Program-made: the position numbers and the translations under genes
In this document: positions 1-8,596 of the stretch, piece after piece
How the letters are laid out: each line of letters begins with the position of its first letter
Numbering within the stretch: position 1 is the first letter of the stretch
The notes under the pieces: generated by a model
What the model saw: the letters and a program-made list of their open reading frames with translations, nothing else
The model's database searches: none
What the model was told of the DNA's origin: nothing
Origin: an uncultured Ruminococcus sp.
GTDB taxonomy: Bacteria; Bacillota; Clostridia; Oscillospirales; Ruminococcaceae
Assembly: GCA_910577575.1 (NCBI GenBank)
Contig: CAJTOG010000026.1
Location: forward strand, 1 to 23,390
Length of the DNA stretch: 23,390 nucleotides
Direction: 5' to 3'

Positions 1-1692
1 GTATGTTCCGCTTTTATCATGAATTCTTTTTTTTATTTAAATAATATATCAAATATATTTGCTGAAGATTTTATCCAGCAAGCTGAAAATTGTGAATTAA
101 TCGGATGTTCAGTAGAAAATTATGGTTTAGGATATGAAGGAAACGGATATGTTAAATTTACCAATTCAATTGGAGATGGAATCAATTATTCCATAAACGG
201 CGAAGAAAAATATTCAGATATTACAATAAGATACAGTCAGGGCAGTGAAGCTGACCAAACCTTAAGCTTGTTTGTAAATTCAAAATTTGTACAAAAAGTT
301 AATTTCCCTTCAACTGATGAATGGGACACATCATGGTCTTCAGTAAAAGTTCCTGTATATTTGTCTGAGGGAAACAATAATATTGAACTCAAATATACTG
401 AGGGTGACGGTATTGTTGATATTGATTATATACAGCATGAGGAAAGAACGAATTCTATAAAAATGGTAATTATTCCGCATGAAGACGATGAAATATTTTC
501 GTTTTGCGGAAGTATTCAAAATATGCTTGAAAATGGAGACGATGTTAAAGTTGTTCTGCTTACCAACGGTGATTATTATAGTACTCAAATCGGAAAAGAC
601 AGACTTATGGAAAGTGTAGAAGCCCTGAAATGCCTGGATTTTCCAAAGGAAAAGATAATTGCATTAGGATATGGCGATTCAATTATCAGTGATTTATACG
701 ATGCATCGCCGGATACAATAATACCGGTTTCCAATGGTTATCATTCCAATGATAAAACATATGGAAATTATGAAAACAATATATATGATTATCATAAAGT
801 TCAGACAGGCAGTGAAGCAAGTTATACCCGTTATAATCTTGTTTCTGATTTGGAAAATGTTATCAGTGTAAATATGCCTTCTGAAATATACACAACTTCT
901 TTTTATGATGGTCATGCTGACCATAGTGCAACATATAAATTTGTTGAGGAAGCAATTGATAATATAAGAGAAACCCAGAAATATACTCCTCTTTTGCATG
1001 AGAGCATTGTGCATGGAGATGACAGCGAGAACCCATGGCCGGAACAATATTCAAGTTATGACCCTGCTCCTGAAGCTATTCCGTTTACAAATCCGTTTCC
1101 TAACAATGACAGACCCTTATACTGGGAAAATGTAACTAAAATAAATTTAACACCAAACATGCTGGAAAATAAATATACTGCTATAAGCAAGTATGTTTCA
1201 CAGATGTCGTGGCCTGATTTTAATTATTCTTTTTATAAAAGTGATGAATTTTACTGGACAAGAAATTATGCAAATATTGCACCTTATGCAACGATAGAAG
1301 TATCTTCCGATACTCCAGATACCGGTCAGGTGAAGGAGAAAGTTGCTGACAGAATTGTTGCCGGATATGATATGAATATAAGCGAATATTATGAATGGGC
1401 AGCAAATGATGAAACAGTAGGAGCATGGATTAAACTTGAATTTGATGAAAGTCATGCAGTAAATAAAATTGTTCTCAATGACCGAGTTACAACAGTAGAT
1501 AATATTGTTTCAGCAAGGCTGGATTTCAGTGATGGATCATCGATTATTGTTTCAGATATTCCAGCAAACGGAACAGATTGTATTGTTGATTTTGATACAA
1601 AAAATATAACATGGGTAAAGCTAACTGTTTTGGAAGCTACAGGATACAATGTCGGTTTGACAGAATTTCAGATTATTGAAGCTCAAGAATAA
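1..1692 (+). CDS. Secreted PIG-L family deacetylase with carbohydrate-binding modules (5' partial)
   Basis: Likely a secreted de-N-acetylase acting on a sugar or glycan; the substrate cannot be read from the sequence. Numbering is from the first in-window ATG (position 19), giving 557 residues, but the frame is open to base 1. The residues before and after this ATG (VCSAF..., then SFFYLNNISNIFA|EDF) look like the end of a signal peptide, so the true start is probably outside the window. Residues about 17-140 resemble a CBM6/35-like beta-sandwich. Residues about 148-340 carry the PIG-L metal motif PHEDDE (153-158) and the later motif GHADHSATY. Residues about 420-557 look like a discoidin/DUF7402-type beta domain. 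PIG-L enzymes with flanking galactose-binding modules are usual in gut Firmicutes. It belongs to the host flank, outside the island. Family call confident, substrate unknown. Confidence 0.85.
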   Translation, partial: VCSAFIMNSFFYLNNISNIFAEDFIQQAENCELIGCSVENYGLGYEGNGYVKFTNSIGDGINYSINGEEKYSDITIRYSQGSEADQTLSLFVNSKFVQKVNFPSTDEWDTSWSSVKVPVYLSEGNNNIELKYTEGDGIVDIDYIQHEERTNSIKMVIIPHEDDEIFSFCGSIQNMLENGDDVKVVLLTNGDYYSTQIGKDRLMESVEALKCLDFPKEKIIALGYGDSIISDLYDASPDTIIPVSNGYHSNDKTYGNYENNIYDYHKVQTGSEASYTRYNLVSDLENVISVNMPSEIYTTSFYDGHADHSATYKFVEEAIDNIRETQKYTPLLHESIVHGDDSENPWPEQYSSYDPAPEAIPFTNPFPNNDRPLYWENVTKINLTPNMLENKYTAISKYVSQMSWPDFNYSFYKSDEFYWTRNYANIAPYATIEVSSDTPDTGQVKEKVADRIVAGYDMNISEYYEWAANDETVGAWIKLEFDESHAVNKIVLNDRVTTVDNIVSARLDFSDGSSIIVSDIPANGTDCIVDFDTKNITWVKLTVLEATGYNVGLTEFQIIEAQE

Positions 1693-1762
1693 ATTATTAT
1701 ATATGAAACAGTTATATTTATCTTGTCATCATTTTATGACATAATAATCATGATGTGATGAT

Positions 1763-2248
1763 ATGAAGAAAATATATGAAAGACTTAGGTATGTAGACTA
1801 TGATATATACTTTAAAAATAATTCAATAATTATTCCTGAAAAGAAAATAACTGTTTATTGAGATAAAATCAAAAATCTTTTCTGTATTGAATTTATTTAT
1901 GAAAGACAGAAATTCCAGCAGAATATGATTTTCTCACTGATTTTTTATCCGGAAAAATTACTTTTAAAAGGCTTTATGAACGCAGAGCGAAATAAAATTT
2001 TTAAAATTGTATACAAAATTTTAAATATCCTTTTTGGAGCAGGACTGGCGTTAATATCCGTTTTTTACCAACTATGATGTGTGTCCGGATTTAAGTATAA
2101 TACTTTGCTTCTCCAGATTGGTTCTGTAAAAATTTCAGAATTTAATATAATATTGGGAGACTATGGATTAGCTTGTTTTTTCATAAATGACAAGGAACTG
2201 GCAAATATGAATTTTAATGACATATTTTTTAGATGGGATTGTTATTAA
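1763..2248 (+). pseudogene. Decayed small membrane-protein gene with two in-frame TGA codons
   Basis: One reading frame runs from ATG 1763 to TAA 2246-2248 and is interrupted only by TGA at 1859-1861 and TGA at 2075-2077. If both are read through it gives about 161 residues. These include a hydrophobic stretch (ILNILFGAGLALISVFYQ) and a C-terminal part (GSVKISEFNIILGDYGLACF) that reads like normal protein. Both stops could be TGG (Trp) codons changed to TGA. No other frame is open over this stretch, and the next real gene is tmRNA. I do not recognise the family. Alternatives are a chance open frame or sequencing errors. It fills the gap between the deacetylase and ssrA. Confidence 0.5.
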
Positions 2249-2270
2249 TAAAAAATTTATAATTTTCCTC

Positions 2271-2299
2271 TTGACATTTCTGACTTTATGAGATATAAT
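2271..2299 (+). promoter_or_regulatory. Sigma-A promoter of ssrA
   Basis: A perfect -35 box TTGACA (2271-2276) and a perfect -10 box TATAAT (2294-2299) are separated by 17 bp. The tmRNA 5' end lies about 39 bp downstream, so some 5' processing (RNase P) is expected. Confidence 0.88.
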
Positions 2300-2337
2300 A
2301 TTCATGTGATAATTTTATTATCGGATGTTTTTATATC

Positions 2338-2708
2338 GGGGGCGTAAAGGTTTCGACGGGGATTTTGAAATCCGATAAGCGAGCGGAGCTGTTGTGTAAT
2401 CTCCTTAAACTACACTACGTTTAAATATAAACGCAAGAAAAAATATTACAGTTACTAGAAATAGTGCACTGGTAGCTGCTTAAGTCAGCTACTGTCCTAT
2501 GATTGACTACCACGGCTTTCATCTGGGCATCGATTAGTGGTGAACGATTTGCAGGAGTGTCCGTGCCTGTAAATTGTATTCGGACTACTTGTACTTTCAG
2601 CCCGTTTATCGGCGGTCTGTATGAGAAATTTTAATAGGTAAAATACGCTCGTAGAAAGTCGTATGAATAAGTTTTCGGACACGAGTTCAATTCTCGTCGC
2701 CTCCACCA
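2338..2708 (+). ncRNA. ssrA: tmRNA (transfer-messenger RNA)
   Basis: tmRNA rescues ribosomes stalled on broken mRNAs and tags the nascent peptide for proteolysis. The 5' end GGGGGCG (2338-2344) pairs with CGCCTCC (2698-2704), followed by A and the encoded CCA (2706-2708), forming the tRNA-like acceptor stem. The 5' motif GTAAAGGTTTCGACGGGG and the 3' T-arm segment GAGTTCAATTCTC are diagnostic. The internal reading frame ends in LVAA followed by a stop. The length of 371 nt fits one-piece tmRNAs. The 3' end is the insertion site of the island: the last 12 bases of the gene recur at the island's right end, so the gene is intact after insertion. Confidence 0.96.
2433..2483 (+). other. tmRNA tag-peptide reading frame
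   Basis: From the probable resume codon GCA (2433-2435) to TAA (2481-2483) the frame reads ARKNITVTRNSALVAA. The hydrophobic LVAA end fits a ClpXP-type degradation tag. The context before the resume codon (ATATAAAC) resembles the A-rich segment seen before resume codons elsewhere. The resume position is an inference. Confidence 0.7.
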
Positions 2709-2709
2709 A
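2697..2709 (+). repeat. Left attachment-site repeat (attL core) in ssrA
   Basis: TCGCCTCCACCAA matches 22449-22461 exactly. It covers the last 12 bases of the tmRNA plus one base. Bases on either side differ between the copies. Reaching into the end of a tRNA or tmRNA gene is typical of integrase attachment cores. Confidence 0.8.
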
Positions 2710-2736
2710 TCGTAAATGCGTAATCGTAAAGGTTAC

Positions 2737-2785
2737 AAGAACCACGTAATCACGTTAAATGGCGTGGTTACGTGGTTCTTTTTTT
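2737..2785 (+). terminator. Strong rho-independent terminator replacing the tmRNA terminator
   Basis: An 18-bp stem (2737-2754 with 2763-2780, one G-T wobble) closes an 8-base loop and ends in a run of T (2779-2785). It lies 28 bases after the tmRNA CCA and inside the island, so the island appears to supply a new terminator for ssrA. It also shields the island from host transcription. Confidence 0.85.
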
Positions 2786-2820
2786 GTAAATTTTAAGTGA
2801 TTTTTTGTGGGTTCGGTGCG

Positions 2821-2840
2821 GATTTTACCGTAACCAACTC
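2821..2840 (+). repeat. Inner 20-bp direct repeat, left copy
   Basis: GATTTTACCGTAACCAACTC is repeated exactly at 22336-22355 in the same orientation, with different flanks. It contains the inverted repeat TTAC-C-GTAA. It lies about 110 bp inside the left core repeat. It could be the attachment core of a nested element or a recombinase arm-binding site. The rest of 2786-2922 holds no gene. Confidence 0.75.
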
Positions 2841-2854
2841 TAATTGCATAAATA

Positions 2855-2901
2855 TTTTTTTGTACCGCTCTCCTCAAAAAATAATGAGGTAATGAGGTGA
2901 A
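2855..2901 (+). promoter_or_regulatory. Leader motif shared with the region upstream of the orphan gene
   Basis: T7, CTCTCC (2868-2873) and two TGAGG words 8 bp apart (2885-2889, 2893-2897) align without gaps to 15329-15375, where the same words have the same spacing. It ends just before the ribosome site of the methylase/nuclease gene. CCTCA (2872-2876) and TGAGG (2885-2889) also form an inverted repeat. It may be an operator or a recombination site; its role is not proven. Confidence 0.45.
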
Positions 2902-2922
2902 AATATAAAGGAGTGATATAAT

Positions 2923-5910
2923 CTGAATAAATTTGAAAGAATATTACAGCTCATAGAGCATTTTAAAATAAATATATCTGGGTATAAAAGTGACAAATAT
3001 AATGAGCATTCGTGCCGAGATGAATTTATAAATCCGCTTCTTGAAATTCTCGGTTGGGACGTAACCAATAGAAAAGGATTAGCTCCTCAATTCAGAGAGG
3101 TTATTGCCGAGTATCATGCGAATTCAAATGATCGTCCTGATTATTCTCTTACTTTAAGAGGCGTATCAAAACTCTTTGTTGAAGCTAAAAAGCCTCATGT
3201 TGATATAATTAAGAATTCTGCTCCTGCTATTCAAACAAGGAAGTATGGTTGGAACGCAAAACACAAAATTGCAGTTCTAACAAACTTTGAGTATCTTATT
3301 ATTTATGATACTACGACAATGCCAAAAGATGATGATGATTGTTCTGTTTCTCGTTATCGTAAGTATCATTATACAGAATATGTAGATAAATTTGACGAAA
3401 TATATAAGTTGATTTCCAGGGAATCGGTCTATAATGGAGAGTTTGATAAATACTTTAGTGAAATATTTAATGGTTCTGGAAGTCAAAAGCAACAAGTAGA
3501 TTTCTTATTCCTTTCTCAGATAAATAATTGGCGAATTGCTTTAAGTAATGAACTGTACTCTAAGGGTGGACGGTATACCTCGCTTGATGTTCTGAATGAC
3601 GTTGTTCAGGAATTTATCAATCAGATTGTATTTTTAAGAATATGTGAAGATAATAATCTTCCATTATATCATCAACTGAAAGATACGATTTCCAATCCAT
3701 CTACTCTTCATAAAAAACTTGAAATTCTTTTCCGAGAAGCCGACAAACGATATAATTCAGGAATGTTCTCTGGTGAATATATTATCTTTGACTTGAATAG
3801 TAGTGTTATTACTGATATGATTAAAGGATTATATTATCCTCAAAGCCCATATATGTTCAACATTATTGAGCCGAATATGCTTGGAAAAATTTATGAAATG
3901 TTCCTTACTGAGCAGCTTACCATTCTTAATAATGGAAAAATTGGTTTGGCAAAAAAGAAAGATTGTCTTAATCGTTCTGTAGTAACTACTCCAACAGAAA
4001 TTGTAAAATATATGGTTGAAAAAACATTGTCTAAACTGTGTGCAGATAAAACTCCATATGAGATTTATGAGCTTCATGTCGCTGATATTGCTTGTGGTTC
4101 AGGTGTATTTCTTGAGGAAGTATTCCAATATTTGCAGTCGTACTGTATTGAATGGTATTTAAAGAATAATCCTACACACTTAATTGAGATTGCAGGCGGC
4201 AGATATAAATTACCTCTTGAAGAAAAGAAACAAATTCTTTGTTCTTGTATTTATGGTGTTGATATAGATATTCATGCTATTGAAGTCGCTAAATTTTCAC
4301 TATTAATAAAGCTGATTGAAAATGAAACCGCTCCGTCAGTAGAAGCTGTTTCACCAATTTTACCTAATTTAAGTCAAAATATTATTCATGGAAACTCATT
4401 AGTTGGTGATACAGAATTAAAAGGAATTAAATGTACTCAGGAACAGCTTATAGACATTGTTCCATTTAATTGGGAAGATATGCCTGTTAGCGGATTTGAT
4501 GCCATTGTTGGAAATCCACCATATGTCACAACTGAGGATATTCATTCTCTCAGTCCAGAGCCTGAATTCAATGTGTATAAAAAGAAATATTTTACAGCAC
4601 ATAAGCAATTTGATAAATATTTTATTTTTCTTGAACGTGCTTTACAGAAAACAAAGAAAAACGGTTATGTTTGCTATATAATACCGAACAAATTCTTTAA
4701 AATTGGTGCAGGAGAAAAATTGCGTAAATTTATTGCAAATCATAAATATCTTGTTAGTCTCGATGACTTTGGAGCTACGCAATTATTTGAGGACAAGACA
4801 ATATATAGTTCAATTGTATTATTGCAAAAATCTGTGCAGAATGAATTTACATATACAAATGTTGATTCTGCAAATAATCTTTGGCTCGGTAAACCAACAG
4901 ACAGTATTAAATTAAAAAATTCCATGCTTGATGAACTCCCATGGAAATTGACTTCTGATTTTGAACTTCTTGAAATATTAAAGAATATTAATCCAGTTTC
5001 AGTTCCTTTAAATCAACGAGCAGAAATATTTAATGGTATTCAGACAAGTGCTGAAAGACCAACACCGATTTATTGGTTTTCAGGAGAAGAAATAATTGAT
5101 GAAGATACCAATACTATCACAGTCAAAAAAGATGAAAAGAAATATAAAATCGAAAAAACTATTTTAAAGCCGTATTTTAAACCCATAAAGAAAACTGAAA
5201 AGGGGTTAACAACATATAGCATAATAGATACAGACAAAAGAATCATTTTCCCATATGATACAGAAGGACACTTAATTTCTATTGAAACAATGAAAACGGA
5301 ATATTCAGGAGCATATTCATATCTGCTTGCTTATTATGACAGACTCGTCCCGAAAAGTGTTTCAGACAAGGGGATTCGTGATGTTCCTAATGCAACTTCT
5401 GAAACTTGGTATCAGTATGGTAGAACGCAAGCGTTGACTGCTTTTATTAACACACCTAAGCTGATTGTAAAAGTAATGGCAAAGGATAATCCTATGTATG
5501 CTATGGATAAAAATGATATGCTTATTGCATCTGGCGGCACAGCCGGATATTGTGCAATCAGTCAGAAATCTGACAGCCCTTATGAGTTAGAATATATTCA
5601 GGCATGGCTTGCAAATTCATATACAGAAAAGTTATTCAATATAGTTGGAAGTGATTTTGAAGGTGGTTTTATTTCAAGAGGTACATTTGTATTATCTGCA
5701 CTCCCTTTTGTAGAATTGGATTTTAATGATTTAAAGCAAAAAGCTATATATGACATGGTTGTATTGGCAAGTCGAGAAGTATATGCAATAAACCAACGGC
5801 TTGAAAAGAAACCTTCCAAACAAGCAGAAACAACACTTAAACGACAGAAAACAGCTTTAATCAAGGAGATTGATGAGCTGATTTCTCGTGTTTATCGATT
5901 AGATTTTTAA
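2923..5910 (+). CDS. Type IIG-like restriction enzyme: PD-(D/E)XK nuclease fused to N6-adenine methylase, CTG start
   Basis: Predicted bifunctional restriction-modification protein of about 995 residues. The first ATG in frame is only at 3319, yet the frame is open back to a TGA at 2914-2916, and those extra 132 residues are clearly coding. They contain a PD-(D/E)XK nuclease core: Glu34 in RDEFINPLLEILGWDV, Asp73 in RPDYS, and Glu87/Lys89 in FVEAKK. No ATG, GTG or TTG occurs in this part. CTG at 2923 lies 9 nt after AAAGGAG (2907-2913), so it is the best start. The methylase has motif I ADIACGSG (387-394) and the adenine motif IV NPPY (531-534), as in the Eco57I family. The C-terminal third should hold target recognition, ending in a helical segment. 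First gene of a four-gene operon, 14 bp before the next. Alternative: a mutated start codon giving a truncated methylase-only protein. Confidence 0.85.
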   Translation: MNKFERILQLIEHFKINISGYKSDKYNEHSCRDEFINPLLEILGWDVTNRKGLAPQFREVIAEYHANSNDRPDYSLTLRGVSKLFVEAKKPHVDIIKNSAPAIQTRKYGWNAKHKIAVLTNFEYLIIYDTTTMPKDDDDCSVSRYRKYHYTEYVDKFDEIYKLISRESVYNGEFDKYFSEIFNGSGSQKQQVDFLFLSQINNWRIALSNELYSKGGRYTSLDVLNDVVQEFINQIVFLRICEDNNLPLYHQLKDTISNPSTLHKKLEILFREADKRYNSGMFSGEYIIFDLNSSVITDMIKGLYYPQSPYMFNIIEPNMLGKIYEMFLTEQLTILNNGKIGLAKKKDCLNRSVVTTPTEIVKYMVEKTLSKLCADKTPYEIYELHVADIACGSGVFLEEVFQYLQSYCIEWYLKNNPTHLIEIAGGRYKLPLEEKKQILCSCIYGVDIDIHAIEVAKFSLLIKLIENETAPSVEAVSPILPNLSQNIIHGNSLVGDTELKGIKCTQEQLIDIVPFNWEDMPVSGFDAIVGNPPYVTTEDIHSLSPEPEFNVYKKKYFTAHKQFDKYFIFLERALQKTKKNGYVCYIIPNKFFKIGAGEKLRKFIANHKYLVSLDDFGATQLFEDKTIYSSIVLLQKSVQNEFTYTNVDSANNLWLGKPTDSIKLKNSMLDELPWKLTSDFELLEILKNINPVSVPLNQRAEIFNGIQTSAERPTPIYWFSGEEIIDEDTNTITVKKDEKKYKIEKTILKPYFKPIKKTEKGLTTYSIIDTDKRIIFPYDTEGHLISIETMKTEYSGAYSYLLAYYDRLVPKSVSDKGIRDVPNATSETWYQYGRTQALTAFINTPKLIVKVMAKDNPMYAMDKNDMLIASGGTAGYCAISQKSDSPYELEYIQAWLANSYTEKLFNIVGSDFEGGFISRGTFVLSALPFVELDFNDLKQKAIYDMVVLASREVYAINQRLEKKPSKQAETTLKRQKTALIKEIDELISRVYRLDF

Positions 5911-5924
5911 AGAGGTAATAAACT

Positions 5925-7550
5925 ATGAGGCTAAAAAAAGACAGTTCAAAACAAAAATTAAGAGGAGCATATTATACACCATTGCAGCTTGCAAATGCAA
6001 TGGTTAGCCTCGTTATATCCGATAATATAAAAAGTGTATTAGAACCAAGCTGTGGTGATGGAGTATTTCTTGACAGCCTTGAATCTTTGGATATCCTGAA
6101 AAAAATTCCTGAAATAACCGCTGTAGAAATAGAATCAGATGAAGCTGAAAAGGTAAGTAATAACTTTAAGGAATACCCTAATGTTCAGGTAATTAATGAA
6201 GATTTCTTAGATTTTTACCAAAATTTATATAGCAAGAAAACATATGATTTAATATTAGGAAATCCGCCATATATCAGATATCAATATCTTACTGAGGAGC
6301 AGCGTGAGATACAGTCTAGTATTCTTACATCACATGGTATGAAATCAAATAAATTGATAAATGCATGGGTTGCTTTTCTCGTTGCCTCTGTACAGCTTCT
6401 TTCTGAAAATGGAAAGATAGCTTTTGTTATTCCAGCTGAAATATTACAGGTTGCTTATGCGAAAGATTTAAGACTATTTCTTTCAAATAATTTGTCAAAA
6501 ATTACATTGATGACATTTGAACAATTGGTATTCCCTGATATTGAGCAAGAAATACTTGTATTTATTGGAGAAAAAGGTGGAGAAGAAAAAGGAATTAAAA
6601 TTATTGAACTAAATAATCTTGACGATCTTAAAAATCTCGCTCTTAATTCAAATGACTTTCAGAAGATGAAGCATGTTAAGGAAAAATGGACAAAATATTT
6701 TATTTCAGCAGAAGAAATTAAAATAATTCAGTCAATTAGAGAAGATAAACGTTTTAAGCAGTTTTCTGAATTAGCTTTAATTAATGTTGGAATTACTACA
6801 GGTAATAATGCGTATTTTTCTGTTGATAAAAATACAGTTAATAAATATTTACTTTCAACTGTTACACTTCCGCTTATTGGAAGAAGCTCTCACGCTCATG
6901 GAATATATTTCACAGAAGAAGATTGGCAAAATAACGTTAAATCTGACAAACCTGCAATGCTTATAAGTTTTCCTGATACTCCATATGAAGATTATATTGC
7001 TGAGCATAAGGCATATATCAAATTTGGAGAAGATAATGATGAACATAAAGGCTATAAATGTTCTATTCGTGACAGGTGGTATATTGTGCCATCAGTATGG
7101 ATACCTGATGCATTTTTCCTTAGAAGAAACAACTTATATCCAAAATTTGTACTTAACAGATGCGAGGCAGTATCAACGGATACTATGCATCGTATAAAGT
7201 TTAATGATGACGTTAATCCGGAAAATGTTCTTTTATCATACTACAATAGCATTTCTTTTGCATTTACTGAAATATGTGGAAGAAGTTATGGGGGAGGTGT
7301 TCTGGAAATTCTTCCAGGAGAAGTTGGGAATATAATGCTTCCTGTTATTGATAATATAAATGATAAACTTCAGGCTGAACTTTTACAACAGATTGATACC
7401 ATTGTTCGCAATAATGAAGATATTGAAATAGTTCTTAATCTTGTAGACCAAAAGGTTTTAGTAGAAATATTAGGAATAGATAAAAAAGTATGTGTTACTT
7501 GCCGTAAGATTTGGAAGAAAATGCAGAAACGTAGATTAGGAAGAAGTTGA
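5925..7550 (+). CDS. N6-adenine DNA methyltransferase, Eco57I/TaqI type, with target-recognition domain
   Basis: This 541-residue protein should methylate adenine in the recognition site. It shows motif X GAYYTP (14-19), motif I LEPSCGDG (39-46) and motif IV NPPY (113-116), in the gamma-class order. The C-terminal half contains GRSYGGGVLEILPGE, a signature I associate with target-recognition domains of this family, and a basic tail (CVTCRKIWKKMQKRR). It starts 14 bp after the nuclease/methylase fusion, with RBS AAAGAGGT before the ATG. In the Eco57I system a separate methylase protects the other strand of an asymmetric site; the same division of labour is inferred here. It is intact, with no missing catalytic motif. 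Confidence 0.9.
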   Translation: MRLKKDSSKQKLRGAYYTPLQLANAMVSLVISDNIKSVLEPSCGDGVFLDSLESLDILKKIPEITAVEIESDEAEKVSNNFKEYPNVQVINEDFLDFYQNLYSKKTYDLILGNPPYIRYQYLTEEQREIQSSILTSHGMKSNKLINAWVAFLVASVQLLSENGKIAFVIPAEILQVAYAKDLRLFLSNNLSKITLMTFEQLVFPDIEQEILVFIGEKGGEEKGIKIIELNNLDDLKNLALNSNDFQKMKHVKEKWTKYFISAEEIKIIQSIREDKRFKQFSELALINVGITTGNNAYFSVDKNTVNKYLLSTVTLPLIGRSSHAHGIYFTEEDWQNNVKSDKPAMLISFPDTPYEDYIAEHKAYIKFGEDNDEHKGYKCSIRDRWYIVPSVWIPDAFFLRRNNLYPKFVLNRCEAVSTDTMHRIKFNDDVNPENVLLSYYNSISFAFTEICGRSYGGGVLEILPGEVGNIMLPVIDNINDKLQAELLQQIDTIVRNNEDIEIVLNLVDQKVLVEILGIDKKVCVTCRKIWKKMQKRRLGRS

Positions 7551-7588
7551 ATAAATTTTAATAAATATTTTTTAGGTGGTGAGTTGTG

Positions 7589-8596
7589 ATGGGAAAAAGC
7601 AGACGTGCTAATGCAACGTTTTTTGGATTTGACTTTCAGGTTAATGCGGCAATCATTTTGATGCTTGAAAATGTAAAAGATTTCAAAACATTAAGAACAG
7701 AAGGTAACTATGAGGATATTGAAATTGAACTTAATAATGGAAAATATATATTAGCTCAGGCAAAATCAGTAGAACAAGCTAGTACTGATTTCAGGAATGT
7801 TAGAAGTAAGTTAAAAGAATCATTGATTTCATTATCTGAGGGTAATCAAAAAGTTAATGCAGAGCAATTAATATTAATAACAAACTCTCCAAATCCACTC
7901 AATGAAGAACAATCAAGAAATTTATTTCTGGGAACAGCACATCGTTCTTTCAATTCTCTACCTCAGTCTTCACAAGAACTAATTAATAAATATTTGAAAG
8001 AAATATCACAGCCTTTAGATGTTAATAAATTTATGATTCAAGTGTTACCATTTGAAACTGATAATGAACGTGAACGATATAAAATAGTTAAGCAATATGT
8101 TGATGAATTTATTGCCGAATTGGAAATAAACGTTTCGGGCATAGGGCATAAATTGCTTACTATGTGGCAGAATGAAGTTTTTGAAAACGGTTCAAAGAAA
8201 AATGCTGAAATAAAATTAAGTAAAAAAGATATAATTTGGTCTATACTTGTTATTGCAACTGACATAAATCGTTGTAATGATGATTTTGCAAATGAATTTG
8301 ATAGTAGTCTATATGATGAAATTATATATAGATATTCTAAACTAATAGATTCTTGTTGTGAAAGATTTGAATTTTTTACTAAAGTCCTTTATGATTTTAA
8401 TAAATTTAAAAGTACAAAATCACCAAAAGAAAAATGCAAAGAATTTGTTTTCAATAAATGGCAGGATTATTTGGAAGAATTAAAAATTGATTCCGCAGAT
8501 GAAGAAACGCAAAAAGGAGTTATCCAAATAGTATTGTACAACATATTAAAGAATAGATTTACAATTGATAAAGTGAAGAAAGGAGTAAATTTATGA
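7589..8596 (+). CDS. Cap4/DUF4297-like dsDNA nuclease (effector of an ABC-ATPase system)
   Basis: A 335-residue protein. Residues about 10-120 look like the Cap4/DUF4297 nuclease fold: GFDFQVNAA (13-21), Glu38 in RTEGNYEDIEIE, Asp43, and the QAK motif (57-59, AQAKS), i.e. a PD-(D/E)XK variant. Residues about 150-335 are helical, with no motif I recognise, and may bind the partner ATPase. ATG 7589 has AGGTGG upstream; GTG 7586 is an alternative start. The stop overlaps the ATPase start by 4 bp (ATGA), which usually means coupled translation and a shared complex. Lamassu (LmuA/LmuB) and the ABC-three-component systems pair such nucleases with SMC/ABC ATPases and act in phage defence. Membership in either group is an inference. 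Confidence 0.75.
   Translation: MGKSRRANATFFGFDFQVNAAIILMLENVKDFKTLRTEGNYEDIEIELNNGKYILAQAKSVEQASTDFRNVRSKLKESLISLSEGNQKVNAEQLILITNSPNPLNEEQSRNLFLGTAHRSFNSLPQSSQELINKYLKEISQPLDVNKFMIQVLPFETDNERERYKIVKQYVDEFIAELEINVSGIGHKLLTMWQNEVFENGSKKNAEIKLSKKDIIWSILVIATDINRCNDDFANEFDSSLYDEIIYRYSKLIDSCCERFEFFTKVLYDFNKFKSTKSPKEKCKEFVFNKWQDYLEELKIDSADEETQKGVIQIVLYNILKNRFTIDKVKKGVNL

Noticed and set aside
694..1047. Minus-strand ORF of 117 codons
   Set aside because: Shadow of the PIG-L deacetylase coding sequence.
1763..2248. TGA recoding (as Trp or Sec) to explain the interrupted frame
   Set aside because: Many intact genes here end in TGA, and there is no selenocysteine insertion hairpin evident; mutation is simpler.
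2497..2745. Minus-strand ORF of 82 codons across ssrA (contains VEATRIELVSEN)
   Set aside because: It is the reverse of the tmRNA 3' half, a well-known artefact of reading RNA genes in reverse.
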